64,000 bases of DNA from Marinagarivorans cellulosilyticus (GCF_021655555.1 NZ_AP023086.1:4742685-4806684); one strand, 5' to 3'. Shown: positions 1 through 9,625, numbered from the stretch's first letter. Translations and numbers: made by a program. Notes: generated from the sequence alone by a model not told the origin.

Positions 1-1036
1 TGCTATAGCCTCCGGTCATTAATGCCCACTCAACATCGCCAGTCATACCGTATTTTTGCAGCAGACCCTCGGGTTTATAACCATTATTGTAGGCGGTACA
101 GTTTTTTTGCTGTTCGATAAATAGGTTATCTGCGCAAACTTCTACTCGCACCTGAAGGTCGGCAATAACAGCTGTTGGAGAATTTGCCTCTGCATTAAAA
201 TTTAAAGCTTGAAGTACAGCATCAACATCAATGCCTTGGTCATTTCTATAAGCTACCAAGGTTTCGCTAGTGTAATCGACGGCCCCGTCGTCGCCTCGTG
301 TTATCTCGCCCTGCAACAAGCACTGGTGTCGTTCACCGGATGCCCAAAATGAATAGTTACCGCTGGCAATACGCATTAAAGGTTTGTTTGTATTATTAAC
401 ACTGAGCTGCCCTAGCGTATGTTTAGTGGTATTACAAATTGTAATTTCGCCGGTATAAGGCGTAAGTTGGTTAATATCCGCCTTGTTATAATATTTAGCA
501 AAACTGTGTGCATCGTTCGGTAAATAAGAACGCTCCAATATTGTATTGCTTGCCGTTTCTGTGGCTGGGTCGCGATAGCCGCCATAAAGGATAGAGCGCA
601 AAATATCGATGCGCGTCATGGTCGCCCAGTTTAGGAAATTACCGCTCCAAGTACTGCCGTTACATAAATGGTTATTAGCTGAGGCCGCAATAGAAAACGC
701 ATTATCGACACCGCTGTAACTGTAACAATGCTTGTTGCTAAAGTAGCCCGCATAATCTTGCGTATTGTCGTACGTGGTTTCTTCTAGATCTAAGCCACCA
801 GACTTATCCAGATCGTCGTAGTCGGTGTAAGCCTTAAAATACAGCTGATGGTCATTCGACATTGCCAGCATTAATAGCGGTGCAACGCCTTGATCCAGCG
901 AGCGCGGCAATGTGCTGTACTGGGCCATCGTTTGGGCATAGCTTAGTGACGCAACAAAAACGGAAAACAAACACCCTACAACGCTATGTTTGATCGCGTT
1001 AATAAAACGAAGTTTTGTTTGCATGGAATCGATCAT
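1..1036 (-). CDS. pilY1: Type IV pilus assembly protein PilY1, N-terminal part (cut by window edge)
   Basis: Reading the minus strand from ATG at 1036, which overlaps the pilX stop (ATGA), gives an open frame to the window edge. It starts with a hydrophobic signal peptide ending near SLSYAQ. The mature N-terminus contains LPRSLDQGVAPLLMLAMSND and then motifs typical of PilY1 (HQLYFKAYTDYDDLD, GYFSNKHCYSY, WSGNFLNWATMTRID). PilY1 is a large pilus-tip and secretion-associated adhesin that regulates pilus retraction. The C-terminal beta-propeller lies outside the window. It is the last visible gene of the fimT-pilV-pilW-pilX operon, which fits the standard order. A second in-frame ATG at 1024 is possible. 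Confidence 0.9.
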   Translation of the reverse strand, partial: MIDSMQTKLRFINAIKHSVVGCLFSVFVASLSYAQTMAQYSTLPRSLDQGVAPLLMLAMSNDHQLYFKAYTDYDDLDKSGGLDLEETTYDNTQDYAGYFSNKHCYSYSGVDNAFSIAASANNHLCNGSTWSGNFLNWATMTRIDILRSILYGGYRDPATETASNTILERSYLPNDAHSFAKYYNKADINQLTPYTGEITICNTTKHTLGQLSVNNTNKPLMRIASGNYSFWASGERHQCLLQGEITRGDDGAVDYTSETLVAYRNDQGIDVDAVLQALNFNAEANSPTAVIADLQVRVEVCADNLFIEQQKNCTAYNNGYKPEGLLQKYGMTGDVEWALMTGGYS

Positions 1037-1647
1037 TGTAAGTCCACCTTAACCATTGCTTGAGTCATTACTTCGGAACGGTCGCCCAGCCCTTTGGCTA
1101 TTGCTGTTATTCGATAAAGAGGCATATAAATTAATTCGTCATCACCCACTTCTTTATCATCAATTGTGCTTGTTAAGCCGCGTTCTTTTGGAATAAAACA
1201 TCGAAACTCAACGAGGTATTGCGTATCGATAGTTTTGTCATCGGCATTTTCATCGGCCCCAGCAGCCACTTTCACGTTGGCCATGGTCACGTAGTTAGTG
1301 GGATCGGTCCAAAACTCAGCAACGGTCACATCATCCTCTTTAAAAATACGGCAGGTTCTATAAGGGTCGTCAACTTCATACTCACCATTAAAACAATTGC
1401 CATTCGCGCACTCGGCAGTAAAACTTGTAGGAATTTCGTTCAGCGTTGGCGGGTTGTTAATAAGCCTTAATTCAATTGCACGCAGGGTAGATTCGGCCGC
1501 CTCAAAAGCCATGGCTCTATCGCGTGCACTGGCGATCATTTTCATTTCTAAATTGGTGCCACGCATGCCTGCTGCCCCCAATAAAGTCGCAACGGCTAAT
1601 AAAACTAAAGCAACAATTAAGGTTGCCCCCGACTGATAGCGCCTCAT
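1033..1647 (-). CDS. pilX: Type IV pilus minor pilin PilX
   Basis: A 204-residue protein with a short class III leader (MRRYQSG) cleaved before ATLIVALVLLAVATLLG, the PilX_N hydrophobic helix. PilX lacks the Glu5 typical of most pilins, and none is seen here, which supports PilX over other pilins. It helps prime pilus assembly together with PilV, PilW and PilY1 at the inner membrane. The ribosome-binding sequence AGGGG overlaps the end of pilW, and the stop overlaps the pilY1 start, so translational coupling is likely. Confidence 0.88.
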   Translation of the reverse strand: MRRYQSGATLIVALVLLAVATLLGAAGMRGTNLEMKMIASARDRAMAFEAAESTLRAIELRLINNPPTLNEIPTSFTAECANGNCFNGEYEVDDPYRTCRIFKEDDVTVAEFWTDPTNYVTMANVKVAAGADENADDKTIDTQYLVEFRCFIPKERGLTSTIDDKEVGDDELIYMPLYRITAIAKGLGDRSEVMTQAMVKVDLQ

Positions 1648-1650
1648 AAT

Positions 1651-2655
1651 TTACCCCTGATTCCTAACGCGAACAGTTGCTGTTGCAACTTTTCGAATAT
1701 AACCGTCGTCAGCACCATTACCCTCGCCGTCGCCCTCTGCTACCCCGTTCACTCGGCTATGGGAGCGCAACGTAAGCTCTAGACGTACAGCTATTGGGCT
1801 AACTTCGTTACCCACTGGCTCACTAAATACTGCGGCATCATTGCCAAGTGTGATTTGCATATCCTCCACGCCCACGGCCAGCTCTTCAGAGCGCGAAGAT
1901 ACCGTGGTGCCATCCATAATAATGACCTCTCGCATTAACGCGGGCATATCCTCGACTACGCTCGATATGCCGATGTAATAGGCATAAACAACAAGCGGCG
2001 TTAACCGCGACCCTTTCTGAAATTCACTCACCCCAAAGGAGCCATTGGCATTAGTTGCCGTTACTGAATAACCACCATCGACGTCGGCTACGGCACCGGC
2101 AGTAAACAGGCTGGCTGTCGCACAATCGTGAGAAACTAGCGCCATAGGTTGGCCAGCTTTAGGCTCTACGCCTGCACCCACCTGAATAGATCCGCCCAAG
2201 CTTGCCAGATTATTATTAAGCACCCACTCGCTACTGGTATCTGTGTGCCGCACAATAAATACATCCGTGCCTTCGCGCACAGAACCTCTAATTTGATCGG
2301 GTAAACCCGTATTACCTGCATTGACGTTATTGAAAGCCTGCAAAGCCGAAAATTCATTACTGCCGTCAACAAGGAAACCCGGCTGCGCAGTTGCTACTCC
2401 CGCGGAGTCAAGCTCCCCATTCGCAGTAGTCATACAACCGATATACCCTGCTACACGTATTTCGCGCGACAGTGTTTCTATTGCATAACGAGCATTTTCC
2501 TGAATTTGCGATATTGCTTGGTTATCTAAGTAGGTGCGTTTGCCGCTAATAACCACCTGTATAACGCCATTCAGTATTATTAGGCCGATTAACATGGCAA
2601 TCATTAATTCGATTAACGAAAAACCCGATGAAGCCGCCCTTTTTATGGTATTCAC
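1651..2655 (-). CDS. pilW: Type IV pilus minor pilin PilW
   Basis: A 334-residue prepilin-like protein. The leader ends in Gly before FSLIELMIAMLIGLIILNG, a classical N-methylation helix with Glu at position 5. Its length and its place between pilV and pilX match PilW, a minor pilin of the priming complex. The C-terminal half contains the EELAVGVEDMQITLG type of segment common in PilW proteins. Gaps of 3 nt to both neighbours indicate one transcript. Confidence 0.88.
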   Translation of the reverse strand: MNTIKRAASSGFSLIELMIAMLIGLIILNGVIQVVISGKRTYLDNQAISQIQENARYAIETLSREIRVAGYIGCMTTANGELDSAGVATAQPGFLVDGSNEFSALQAFNNVNAGNTGLPDQIRGSVREGTDVFIVRHTDTSSEWVLNNNLASLGGSIQVGAGVEPKAGQPMALVSHDCATASLFTAGAVADVDGGYSVTATNANGSFGVSEFQKGSRLTPLVVYAYYIGISSVVEDMPALMREVIIMDGTTVSSRSEELAVGVEDMQITLGNDAAVFSEPVGNEVSPIAVRLELTLRSHSRVNGVAEGDGEGNGADDGYIRKVATATVRVRNQG

Positions 2656-2658
2656 AAA

Positions 2659-3123
2659 CTATAACCTCGCAAAAAGTACGTATTCAATCATTTCACTATC
2701 CTCACTTGGATCTAGCTGCTGATTCGCTAAATTTTGCTGGGGGTAAGTAATAGTCACTTTAAAAACAATATCTTTTGCTTCGCCTTCATCGACATCGGTT
2801 TCAATCGCCTCTATGGTGCTATCGCCACCGGGCAATTGCTTCCTCTCCACAAAAACCTCATCCTTCCAATTAGCAAAATCTGGAAAAACCAGCGCAACAG
2901 TAGGCTCCAACTGCTGCTCATCAGTTAGCGCCGCCATATTCACCCGCATCCGTTCTATAGCGTCATTAGCCAAAAACATCGCCTGAGATGAACTATAAGC
3001 CTGCTGATTAAGCTTCATGGATTCGGCCTGCATCGCAAATACACCCAACAGCCCAACAGCTAATACAAACAACGCTATCATTACCTCCAGTAACGACGCA
3101 CCATTTTGAGTATGCTTTTTCAT
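2659..3123 (-). CDS. pilV: Type IV pilus minor pilin PilV
   Basis: A 154-residue prepilin. The leader MKKHTQNG is followed by ASLLEVMIALFVLAVGLLG, with Glu5 in the mature helix, and then the conserved QAESMKLNQQAYSSSQAMFLANDAIERMR segment (seen as QAESMKL, AYSSSQA and ERMR blocks) typical of PilV. It sits 11 nt downstream of the fimT-like gene and 3 nt before pilW. Role: priming of type IV pilus fibres at the inner membrane. Confidence 0.87.
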   Translation of the reverse strand: MKKHTQNGASLLEVMIALFVLAVGLLGVFAMQAESMKLNQQAYSSSQAMFLANDAIERMRVNMAALTDEQQLEPTVALVFPDFANWKDEVFVERKQLPGGDSTIEAIETDVDEGEAKDIVFKVTITYPQQNLANQQLDPSEDSEMIEYVLFARL

Positions 3124-3134
3124 CGAATTTACCG

Positions 3135-3710
3135 CTAATTACAATTTAAGTTAACTTCTTCTGACCGGTCGTTTCCGGTCGTTCCGCCTTCACCTTTATC
3201 GAATCGCGCCTTTTGCAGCGTCCCGGCAAAATCTGTTTGATAGGCTCGACCACTAAATTCAACAGTGACGCCACGCATCATTCTATCGCCAGCACCTCCG
3301 CCAGGCTCACAAGCCGAGAAAACATAACGTTCCTCGTCACGGTTGTAACCCGCAGCATTAAACGTAATCGCCGTTACGGTTGCCGCTGTTTCGGTGGTTA
3401 CGGTAATTGGGTACCTACCATCATTATTGAAGACTTGAATCACGCTATCGTTAGCATCAATAACAAACCAACCATCCACCCAAGTCGTAGCATCGCAATC
3501 TTCATTCGCACAAACGCGTACCTCTAACCCTCGACTTGCGGCTTCTGAGCGCGCCGTTGTGACAGCAACAGTAAAGTCATCGACCAGCGCATCGATGTTG
3601 TATCGAATAATCATTGTCCGAAACGAAGGCGCCGCGACAGCTAACAAAATTGAAGCGATAGCAATAGCTATCATCATCTCAATTAATGTCACACCTTTGT
3701 ATGATTTCAT
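3135..3710 (-). CDS. fimT: FimT/GspH-family minor pseudopilin
   Basis: A 191-residue protein from the preferred ATG at 3710. An upstream GTG at 3728 would add six residues and give a longer leader than usual. The leader MKSYKG is followed by VTLIEMMIAIAIASILLAVA with Glu5, and then by a GspH-type domain (TMIIRYNIDALVDDFTVAV, ARSEAASRGLEVRVCAN). FimT/FimU proteins are minor pilins, and FimT has been linked to DNA binding during natural transformation. First gene of the pilV-pilW-pilX-pilY1 operon. Whether it is fimT or fimU cannot be decided here. Confidence 0.8.
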   Translation of the reverse strand: MKSYKGVTLIEMMIAIAIASILLAVAAPSFRTMIIRYNIDALVDDFTVAVTTARSEAASRGLEVRVCANEDCDATTWVDGWFVIDANDSVIQVFNNDGRYPITVTTETAATVTAITFNAAGYNRDEERYVFSACEPGGGAGDRMMRGVTVEFSGRAYQTDFAGTLQKARFDKGEGGTTGNDRSEEVNLNCN

Positions 3711-3781
3711 AAACCTAAAAACCCACACCTTGTATTTGGCAATTAAAACACCAAAATATATTTAACGCATTCTTGCAGTGC

Positions 3782-3811
3782 AACATAGTCCTTTCTGCAT
3801 GTATTTCTCAA
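3782..3811 (-). promoter_or_regulatory. Candidate sigma-70 promoter of the minor-pilin operon
   Basis: On the minus strand TTGAGA (3811-3806) and TATGTT (3787-3782) are separated by 18 bp, about 70 nt before the preferred fimT start. Base match is moderate. The surrounding gene-free stretch (3711-4083) is AT-rich with T/A runs but holds no other feature I recognise apart from the hairpin near lptG. Confidence 0.4.
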
Positions 3812-4041
3812 GCACAAACTTAGGAAAAACGTGACATATTGACGTTTTTTTGACAACAAAGACATCAAAAAAAGATTACAGAATTCGTATTCTAAATGCT
3901 ATTGGACACCTAGCACTAAAGCCTTAATAGGCTGTGCGCATAATACCCCAAAAGTGATGAAAAAATGACCAAACCTAACGGCGCATCGGTAAAATGCACT
4001 CTAACGACGACAAGATGCAAGGAGACTTAATTTTTGAGACG

Positions 4042-4081
4042 GGGCGCTCATTTTTTATACAGCTATAAAAATGAGCGCTTT
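4042..4081. terminator. Inverted repeat downstream of lptG (terminator-like)
   Basis: GCGCTCAT with an AT-rich extension pairs with ATGAGCGC across a short loop (about 4044-4078), two nucleotides beyond the lptG stop. The inner stem is A/T rich and there is no strong separate U tract, so termination is plausible but not certain. Confidence 0.5.
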
Positions 4082-4083
4082 AA

Positions 4084-5145
4084 CTACACAGAACGCCTTA
4101 ACAGGATGAGACCTATCAGAAAGCTAACCCCTATTGGTGCGAGCACCGCAATTAACGGGGAAAAACCAAACAATAAGCTACTCGGGCCAAGCAAATCTTG
4201 CGTTGTTTGAAACACAATACCAACTATTACACCCGCAAACACACGAAAGCCCATTGTCACTTGGCGCAGAGGGCCAAACACAAAAGAAATGGCAATCATA
4301 ACCAAGCTAAGCGTTGCCAGTGGTTGAAATAACTTCTGCCAAAAAGCTAAACGGTACTCCAACCCACTTTGCCCTTGCTTCTCTAAATAACCGGCATAAG
4401 GTAAAAGTTTTTGCATCGGCAAACCACTTGGCTGCAAAGCGATAACAGACAACAACCGCGGTGATATTTCGGATTCCCAACGGCGAGAATCAAAATGCTC
4501 TGTGGCCACACCTTGTGGCGTTAGCGTTGTGACAACACCTTCTTGTTCAAACCAGTGGCTACCTTGATAAATTGCCGACTCCACATAAGTCATTGTTTGC
4601 AAGCGCCCTTTCGCGTCGAACAACATGCGTGTCATACCCAGCAATTTCCCATTGGGTAACACGGCACTAAAGTGCATATATTCTCGGCCTTCGCGGTTCC
4701 ACACACCCCGCTGACCAGTTAACGCTGTAGCGTGCCCTAGCGCAATGGCTCGCCGACTTTGGGCGTACTGGTCTAAAGTCGGCGTAACATATTCACCCAA
4801 CACAACGGCAACAATAATAAACCCCAGCACTGGGCGCATAACAGCCCAAATAATGCGCTTAACCGATACGCCAGCCGCACGAATAACGGTTAACTCACTT
4901 GTATTCGCAAGCAACCCCAAACCAATAAGGCAACCCACTAAAGAAGCCAAGGGCAAAAATTCATAAACGCTAGAAGGCACAGACAATAGCGTGAAAATGA
5001 CCGCTTCTAGAAATGTATAATCCGCGCTAATGTTATCGAGCTGATCGATAAGCATTGCAATAACATCCAATGCAACCACAACTAACAGCACAACCAAAAT
5101 GGCGCCGGCAACAGAAATGCCAATGTAATGATTAATCCTACGCAT
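4084..5145 (-). CDS. lptG: LPS export ABC transporter permease LptG
   Basis: A 353-residue YjgP/YjgQ-family permease. Hydrophobic segments flank a periplasmic beta-jellyroll region (about residues 130-260). N-terminal MRRINHYIGISVAGAILVVL and a conserved helix carrying LVGCLIGLGLLANTSEL are typical of LptG. With LptF and the LptB ATPase it drives lipopolysaccharide from the inner membrane to the LptA bridge. Its start overlaps the lptF end by 8 bp, so the two are translationally coupled. The lptF-lptG pair divergent from pepA is a common gammaproteobacterial order. Confidence 0.92.
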   Translation of the reverse strand: MRRINHYIGISVAGAILVVLLVVVALDVIAMLIDQLDNISADYTFLEAVIFTLLSVPSSVYEFLPLASLVGCLIGLGLLANTSELTVIRAAGVSVKRIIWAVMRPVLGFIIVAVVLGEYVTPTLDQYAQSRRAIALGHATALTGQRGVWNREGREYMHFSAVLPNGKLLGMTRMLFDAKGRLQTMTYVESAIYQGSHWFEQEGVVTTLTPQGVATEHFDSRRWESEISPRLLSVIALQPSGLPMQKLLPYAGYLEKQGQSGLEYRLAFWQKLFQPLATLSLVMIAISFVFGPLRQVTMGFRVFAGVIVGIVFQTTQDLLGPSSLLFGFSPLIAVLAPIGVSFLIGLILLRRSV

Positions 5146-6265
5146 GGGTTTTACCCTCGCTTACAGTCGCCGAGGGGCCCTTGGCTTGCTTCCTGCGCGG
5201 CAAGCGCAACGCAGGCCAAACCAGCATAACCAAGGCCAGGTTTAGAAAACCTAAATGCACAACCCATAATAACCAAGGCGTTGGCGCCTTGCCTTCATCC
5301 AAAAGCCCTCTGGCAGCATTACAAGCAACCAAGTAAATGACATACAATAAAATAGCAGGGATCATTTTGGCGTAGCGGCCGCGCCTAGGCTGCGTGCGGC
5401 TTAACGGGACAGCAAGCAATGCCACAATCATAACCAGGGCCGGCATTGATAAGCGCCACTGCAATGCCGAGCTGGCTTGCAAAGTGTTGGCTTCCCATAG
5501 TTCTCGCGTGGACATGGCATCAATAATGTCGCGCTGCTTTGCTTGGTAGTCGCTATCCGGCAAAAATTGTGCGTAAGAGCGAAAGCTCACAACTTCATAG
5601 TTGGATTGCCCAGGCGTACCATGATATTGGTAGCCATCACTAAGCACTAAATAGCGACGCCCCGATAATTGATCGACAATGGTTTCGCCCGTTTTGGCTG
5701 TCATTAAAGAGACTCGGCGCTCTTGGTCGCCAGGGCTTGCCAAAAAAACATTTTGCAGTCTTTTTTTATCTTCACTGACTTGCTCGGCATACGAAACACC
5801 GCCGCCACTTAGGCGATGAAAGTAAGCGGGTTTAAGCGTTTCAAATTCGGTTCGGCTACGCTGCTCTTCGATTAAAACAGAAGATGCTTTAGCGCCAACT
5901 GGGCCAAGGTACAAACTAAAAAAGCCCACCAAGCAGGCAACGCTAAGCGCTATAACTACGGTATACGCCACTAACTGACGCTCGCTCATACCGCAAGCCT
6001 TTAAGACAGTCATTTCACTGTCTACATACAAACGGCCATAAGCCAACAAAATACCAATAAATAACGCCAAAGGAATAATCAGCTCTAGATAAGACGGCAG
6101 GCGAAAGCCCATCAATGTGAACAGTACAGAAGCCTCTAACTTACCGGCTGCGGCCTCGGCTAAGTAACGCACAAAACGCCCACTCAAAATAATTAACAGC
6201 AGTACAGAGCACACCGCCGCCATACTGGTTAAAACTTCTTTAGCGAGATACCGAAAAATAATCAC
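5138..6265 (-). CDS. lptF: LPS export ABC transporter permease LptF
   Basis: A 375-residue YjgP/YjgQ-family protein starting MIIFRYLAKEVLTSMAAVCSVLLLIILSGRFVRYL, broken here only by family-typical substitutions. Membrane helices at both ends surround a periplasmic domain containing ARTEFETLKPAYFHRL-like sequence (residues about 135-150) and GGVSYAEQVS. The AYGRLYVDSEMTVLKACGMS segment is the conserved cytoplasmic coupling region. It partners with LptG, encoded immediately downstream with overlap. Divergent from pepA across about 200 bp that must hold both promoters. Confidence 0.92.
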   Translation of the reverse strand: MIIFRYLAKEVLTSMAAVCSVLLLIILSGRFVRYLAEAAAGKLEASVLFTLMGFRLPSYLELIIPLALFIGILLAYGRLYVDSEMTVLKACGMSERQLVAYTVVIALSVACLVGFFSLYLGPVGAKASSVLIEEQRSRTEFETLKPAYFHRLSGGGVSYAEQVSEDKKRLQNVFLASPGDQERRVSLMTAKTGETIVDQLSGRRYLVLSDGYQYHGTPGQSNYEVVSFRSYAQFLPDSDYQAKQRDIIDAMSTRELWEANTLQASSALQWRLSMPALVMIVALLAVPLSRTQPRRGRYAKMIPAILLYVIYLVACNAARGLLDEGKAPTPWLLWVVHLGFLNLALVMLVWPALRLPRRKQAKGPSATVSEGKTHA

Positions 6266-6473
6266 AATTAACCTTAAAGCGACTGAAACTCTGAATCATG
6301 GCGGGATCAGGGGGCGTACTTCACCCTAGAACAATTGGAATGGCACAATAGTTAGACACAAAACATGACGCCCAGCTAGACTTACCTTAAACTGCGGCCT
6401 AATTATGGGCGTTAGCAGCATTCAAGTCCACGATAAATCCGCATCAAACCCACCTCTTTCGTTTAGGTAAAGC

Positions 6474-7958
6474 ATGGAATTTCTTTGTAAAACCGCTTCG
6501 TTTAATCAATACAAATCCGACTGCGCCGTGGTCTTCATCAATTTAAGTAAGAGCCTTTCTGCGCTTGCAAAAGCCGTAGACGCCGTATGCGATGGTGGCT
6601 TATCTCGCTTAATAAAAACCGGCGACTTAAATACAGACACCACAAACACGGCATGGATTTACCCATCCAGCAGCAAAACGCCTCGCGTGCTGGCCATAGC
6701 TACAACAGCCACAGCAAAAGAGCCAGCAAAAGACGATGCCGTAAAAAAGCTAGCTGCCACAGCGGCCAAGTGCCTTGCAAAAAAAGGGATTAAACAAGCA
6801 TTTGTACATTGCGATGATTTAACACTAGGCCATGCCGAGCACTCCACAATTGGCCACATTGTAAGCCAAGAATTCACAACCGAGCTCTATCGCTATACCC
6901 ACACAAAACCTGGGCACGATGCATTGCCCGAACTGCAAAAAGTCACCTTAGCGCACGGCCAAAGCACTAGCGTTAGCGCCCTCAAAAAAGGTTGCTTACA
7001 GGGCCATGGTCTAGGCCTTGGTATAAACGTTGCGAAAGAACTCGGCAATTTACCAGGCAATATTTGCACCCCAACCTATTTAGCCGAGCAAGCAAAACTG
7101 CTCGCCAAAAATAACGCCAAATTTACGACAAAAATTGTAGAAGCCGCCGAAATGAAAAAGCTCGGCATGGGCTCGCTGCTTTCTGTATCGGCCGGTAGTG
7201 ATCAACCCCCTAAACTTATTGTTATGGAGTACAAAGGCAAGGTCAGCAAAAGCCCCAATGTGATCGTAGGCAAAGGCATTACTTTCGATACCGGCGGAAT
7301 CAGCCTAAAGCCAGGCGTAGGCATGGACGAAATGAAGTTCGATATGTGCGGCGCCGCAAGCGTGCTGGGCACAATGCATGCGCTTGTTGCACTCAAAGCG
7401 AATGTCCACGTAATTGGTGTTATTGCAGCAGCCGAGAACATGCCTAGCGGTGGCGCCACCAAGCCTGGCGATGTGGTTACTTCTATGTCGGGACGCACTA
7501 TAGAAGTACTTAATACCGATGCCGAAGGCCGCTTAGTCCTGTGCGATGCGCTAACGTATGTCGAGCGATTCAAACCTAAGAGCGTTGTCGATATTGCCAC
7601 ACTAACCGGCGCTTGCGTAATTGCTTTGGGTAATCACGCAACAGGTTTATTTGCCAACAACCAAGAGCTTGCCGATAAGCTATTACTCGCAGGCCAAAGC
7701 ACCCAAGACCGCGCATGGCAAATGCCACTATGGGACGAATACAAAAAATCACTTAAGAGCAATTTTGCCGATCTTGCCAACATTGGCGGGCGCGAAGGCG
7801 GCAGCATTACTGCAGCCTGCTTCTTATCGTATTTTACCGAAAGCTACCCTTGGGCCCACCTAGACATCGCCGGCACGGCGTGGCACAGCGGCGCCAATAA
7901 AGGTGCAACGGGCCGCCCCGTCTCCTTGTTGGTAAACTACTTAGTTAACAACGCTTAA
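6474..7958 (+). CDS. pepA: Leucyl aminopeptidase PepA (M17)
   Basis: A 494-residue cytosolic dizinc aminopeptidase. The C-terminal catalytic half has the metal-binding and active-site motifs VGKGITFDTGGISLKPG, the signature NTDAEGRL and NIGGREGGSITAACFLSYF. The N-terminal half is the less conserved macro-like domain. In other gammaproteobacteria PepA also binds DNA as a repressor and Xer accessory factor; no evidence for that can be read here. Start ATG at 6474 follows a weak GG-rich site. It is followed by holC, a classical arrangement. Confidence 0.95.
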   Translation: MEFLCKTASFNQYKSDCAVVFINLSKSLSALAKAVDAVCDGGLSRLIKTGDLNTDTTNTAWIYPSSSKTPRVLAIATTATAKEPAKDDAVKKLAATAAKCLAKKGIKQAFVHCDDLTLGHAEHSTIGHIVSQEFTTELYRYTHTKPGHDALPELQKVTLAHGQSTSVSALKKGCLQGHGLGLGINVAKELGNLPGNICTPTYLAEQAKLLAKNNAKFTTKIVEAAEMKKLGMGSLLSVSAGSDQPPKLIVMEYKGKVSKSPNVIVGKGITFDTGGISLKPGVGMDEMKFDMCGAASVLGTMHALVALKANVHVIGVIAAAENMPSGGATKPGDVVTSMSGRTIEVLNTDAEGRLVLCDALTYVERFKPKSVVDIATLTGACVIALGNHATGLFANNQELADKLLLAGQSTQDRAWQMPLWDEYKKSLKSNFADLANIGGREGGSITAACFLSYFTESYPWAHLDIAGTAWHSGANKGATGRPVSLLVNYLVNNA

Positions 7959-7980
7959 AAAGCACTTAATAGCACCTCAA

Positions 7981-8012
7981 AGTGCGCGCTCAGCTAACTC
8001 TAAGCGCGCACT
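7981..8012 (+). terminator. 10-bp perfect hairpin between pepA and holC
   Basis: AGTGCGCGCT (7981-7990) and AGCGCGCACT (8003-8012) pair perfectly around a 12-nt loop. No U tract follows, so it may be an RNA stability or pausing structure rather than an intrinsic terminator. Confidence 0.55.
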
Positions 8013-8099
8013 ACTGCGAACAAATCCGGCCAATTGGCTAGGAGCTAGGGATAGGCGTAGCTCGCAGGCATTCAAACACAATCAATTTGACACCACACT

Positions 8100-8522
8100 A
8101 TGGCCCGCATTGATTTTTACGTTTTACAAAGCAACAGCTCAGATGCGAGGCAGGACTTCGCGGTAAAGCTCAGCCAAAAGGCGCTTCACCATCAACTTAG
8201 CATTCTCATTTGGCTAGACGACCACAACGCTGCCAGCACGCTGGACACCAAGCTATGGAAGAATCAACCAGAATCTTACCTGCCGCATGCTTTAGTTCCA
8301 TCACCCGAGCCTGCGCCGCCTATTTTGCTGGCCGTAAATCAAGATCAACCCAATTACAGGCAGCTTGTCATTAACCTGCACCCCCAACCGCACCCCAACT
8401 ATGACGAATTTCAGCGAATCGCCGAGATCGTAATACAAACACCCGAGGTGCTAGAGCAAACGCGCGCTAATTACAAACACTACAAGGCGCAAGGGCACGA
8501 AATATTTATGCATAATTTGTAG
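8100..8522 (+). CDS. holC: DNA polymerase III chi subunit HolC
   Basis: A 140-residue protein, close to the usual length of about 145. Family features are the N-terminal MARIDFYVL, the LSQKALHHQLSILIWLDD region, the DTKLW motif, SYLPHALV and a C-terminal RANYKHYKAQGHEI stretch. Chi links the clamp-loader psi subunit to SSB during replication. Its position after pepA agrees with many gammaproteobacteria; valS, the common next partner, is not found here. Confidence 0.92.
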   Translation: MARIDFYVLQSNSSDARQDFAVKLSQKALHHQLSILIWLDDHNAASTLDTKLWKNQPESYLPHALVPSPEPAPPILLAVNQDQPNYRQLVINLHPQPHPNYDEFQRIAEIVIQTPEVLEQTRANYKHYKAQGHEIFMHNL

Positions 8523-8685
8523 CTTTTTATAAACCTGCTATAACTAGATCACATACGATTTGGCAATTATTCACACGATCCACAATGGCAATGTCTCAAA
8601 ACCGTCGTTTATCGCCACTAAATTGTCACACAGGTTAAAAAATAAGCTATATTTATCAGGCGTCAAAAACAGAGCTGTGATATTA

Positions 8686-9486
8686 ATGAGTAGTAATACC
8701 AAAGAACGCTTACTGAGTGATTTAGAAGCATTACGCCACCAACTGGCTGAAATTGAAGCCTATGGCAGCGATAACGCTGAAAGCATACCCACTTTGGCCG
8801 CAATCCCTACGCTTGAAGTCGACAACATCCCGCTACTGGGCGATGCCGTACCTGCTGACCGCAACGAAGCTATTGCAGCACACAGAGAGGCAATGGCAAA
8901 GCTCGATGCAGAGCTTCGCGAGCTCGATAACGCCGAACAAACTATCGGCGAGCCGGCCAACGATGCCGCCAGCGACAATCGACCTTACGCACAAACAACA
9001 GCTACTAACAACACAACAGCCGAAACAGCTCCTGCAGCAGCCACAACGCAGCAGATCATAGCGGCCGAAAAAGACAACCCAACCGCTGTTTTTGCAACAG
9101 CAAAACAAGCGGCAGAAACCTTACTATCCTCTCACTTAAAGGCATACGCACATCCCATGGCGACTCCCACTGGCTCGGACGAAAACCCTTTTTTACCTCA
9201 GCATTTACGCGAGCGGTTAGATAAAAGTAAAAGCTCACTACTGGAAGAAATTGCACGATCAAGCGAATCCCTTGATGCTTCAACAGCATTGTTGCGCAAT
9301 TTTAGTGGCGAACCAGGCAAGTCGCACCCTACACAAGCCGCAGCCCCTATGGACCACCAAGTATTAGTAGACACCTTAGTTGCAAAGTATTTACCTCTTA
9401 TTGAGGCAGACTTGCGCCAACGCCTAAACACATCGCTACAACAGCAACTCGCCGCACAACAAAAAATGGTAGAGCCGTCACATTAA
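8686..9486 (+). CDS. Hypothetical protein downstream of holC (Ala-rich, coiled-coil N-terminus)
   Basis: From ATG 8686 the protein has 266 residues. The frame is open further upstream (a TTG at 8560) but that extension looks non-coding. Residues 1-25 form an amphipathic helix (ERLLSDLEALRHQLAEIEAY), the centre is low-complexity and rich in Ala, Thr and Asn, and the C-terminus has a helical segment ending RQRLNTSLQQQLAAQQK. No signal peptide or membrane span. Pseudomonads often carry an uncharacterised gene between holC and valS, and this may be its counterpart. I do not recognise a domain. Confidence 0.7.
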   Translation: MSSNTKERLLSDLEALRHQLAEIEAYGSDNAESIPTLAAIPTLEVDNIPLLGDAVPADRNEAIAAHREAMAKLDAELRELDNAEQTIGEPANDAASDNRPYAQTTATNNTTAETAPAAATTQQIIAAEKDNPTAVFATAKQAAETLLSSHLKAYAHPMATPTGSDENPFLPQHLRERLDKSKSSLLEEIARSSESLDASTALLRNFSGEPGKSHPTQAAAPMDHQVLVDTLVAKYLPLIEADLRQRLNTSLQQQLAAQQKMVEPSH

Positions 9487-9491
9487 ATACA

Positions 9492-9519
9492 TGGCGCCTC
9501 CATCATCCTCGAGGCGCCA
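9492..9519 (+). terminator. 9-bp perfect hairpin after the holC-linked gene
   Basis: TGGCGCCTC (9492-9500) pairs with GAGGCGCCA (9511-9519) around a 10-nt loop, six nucleotides past the stop codon. The position suits a transcript end, but no T run follows. Confidence 0.5.
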
Positions 9520-9625
9520 ACTATATCCACCCTTCCCAGCTGTTAAACCAGTCACAACACCACTTCAGCCCCAACGATAGAATGGCTTCAAAAGAATAAT
9601 CAAAAACAACATTCTGGGGCATGAG

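Noticed and set aside
3850..3878. TTGACA on the plus strand as a promoter
   Set aside because: No matching -10 element at usual spacing and no plus-strand gene downstream.
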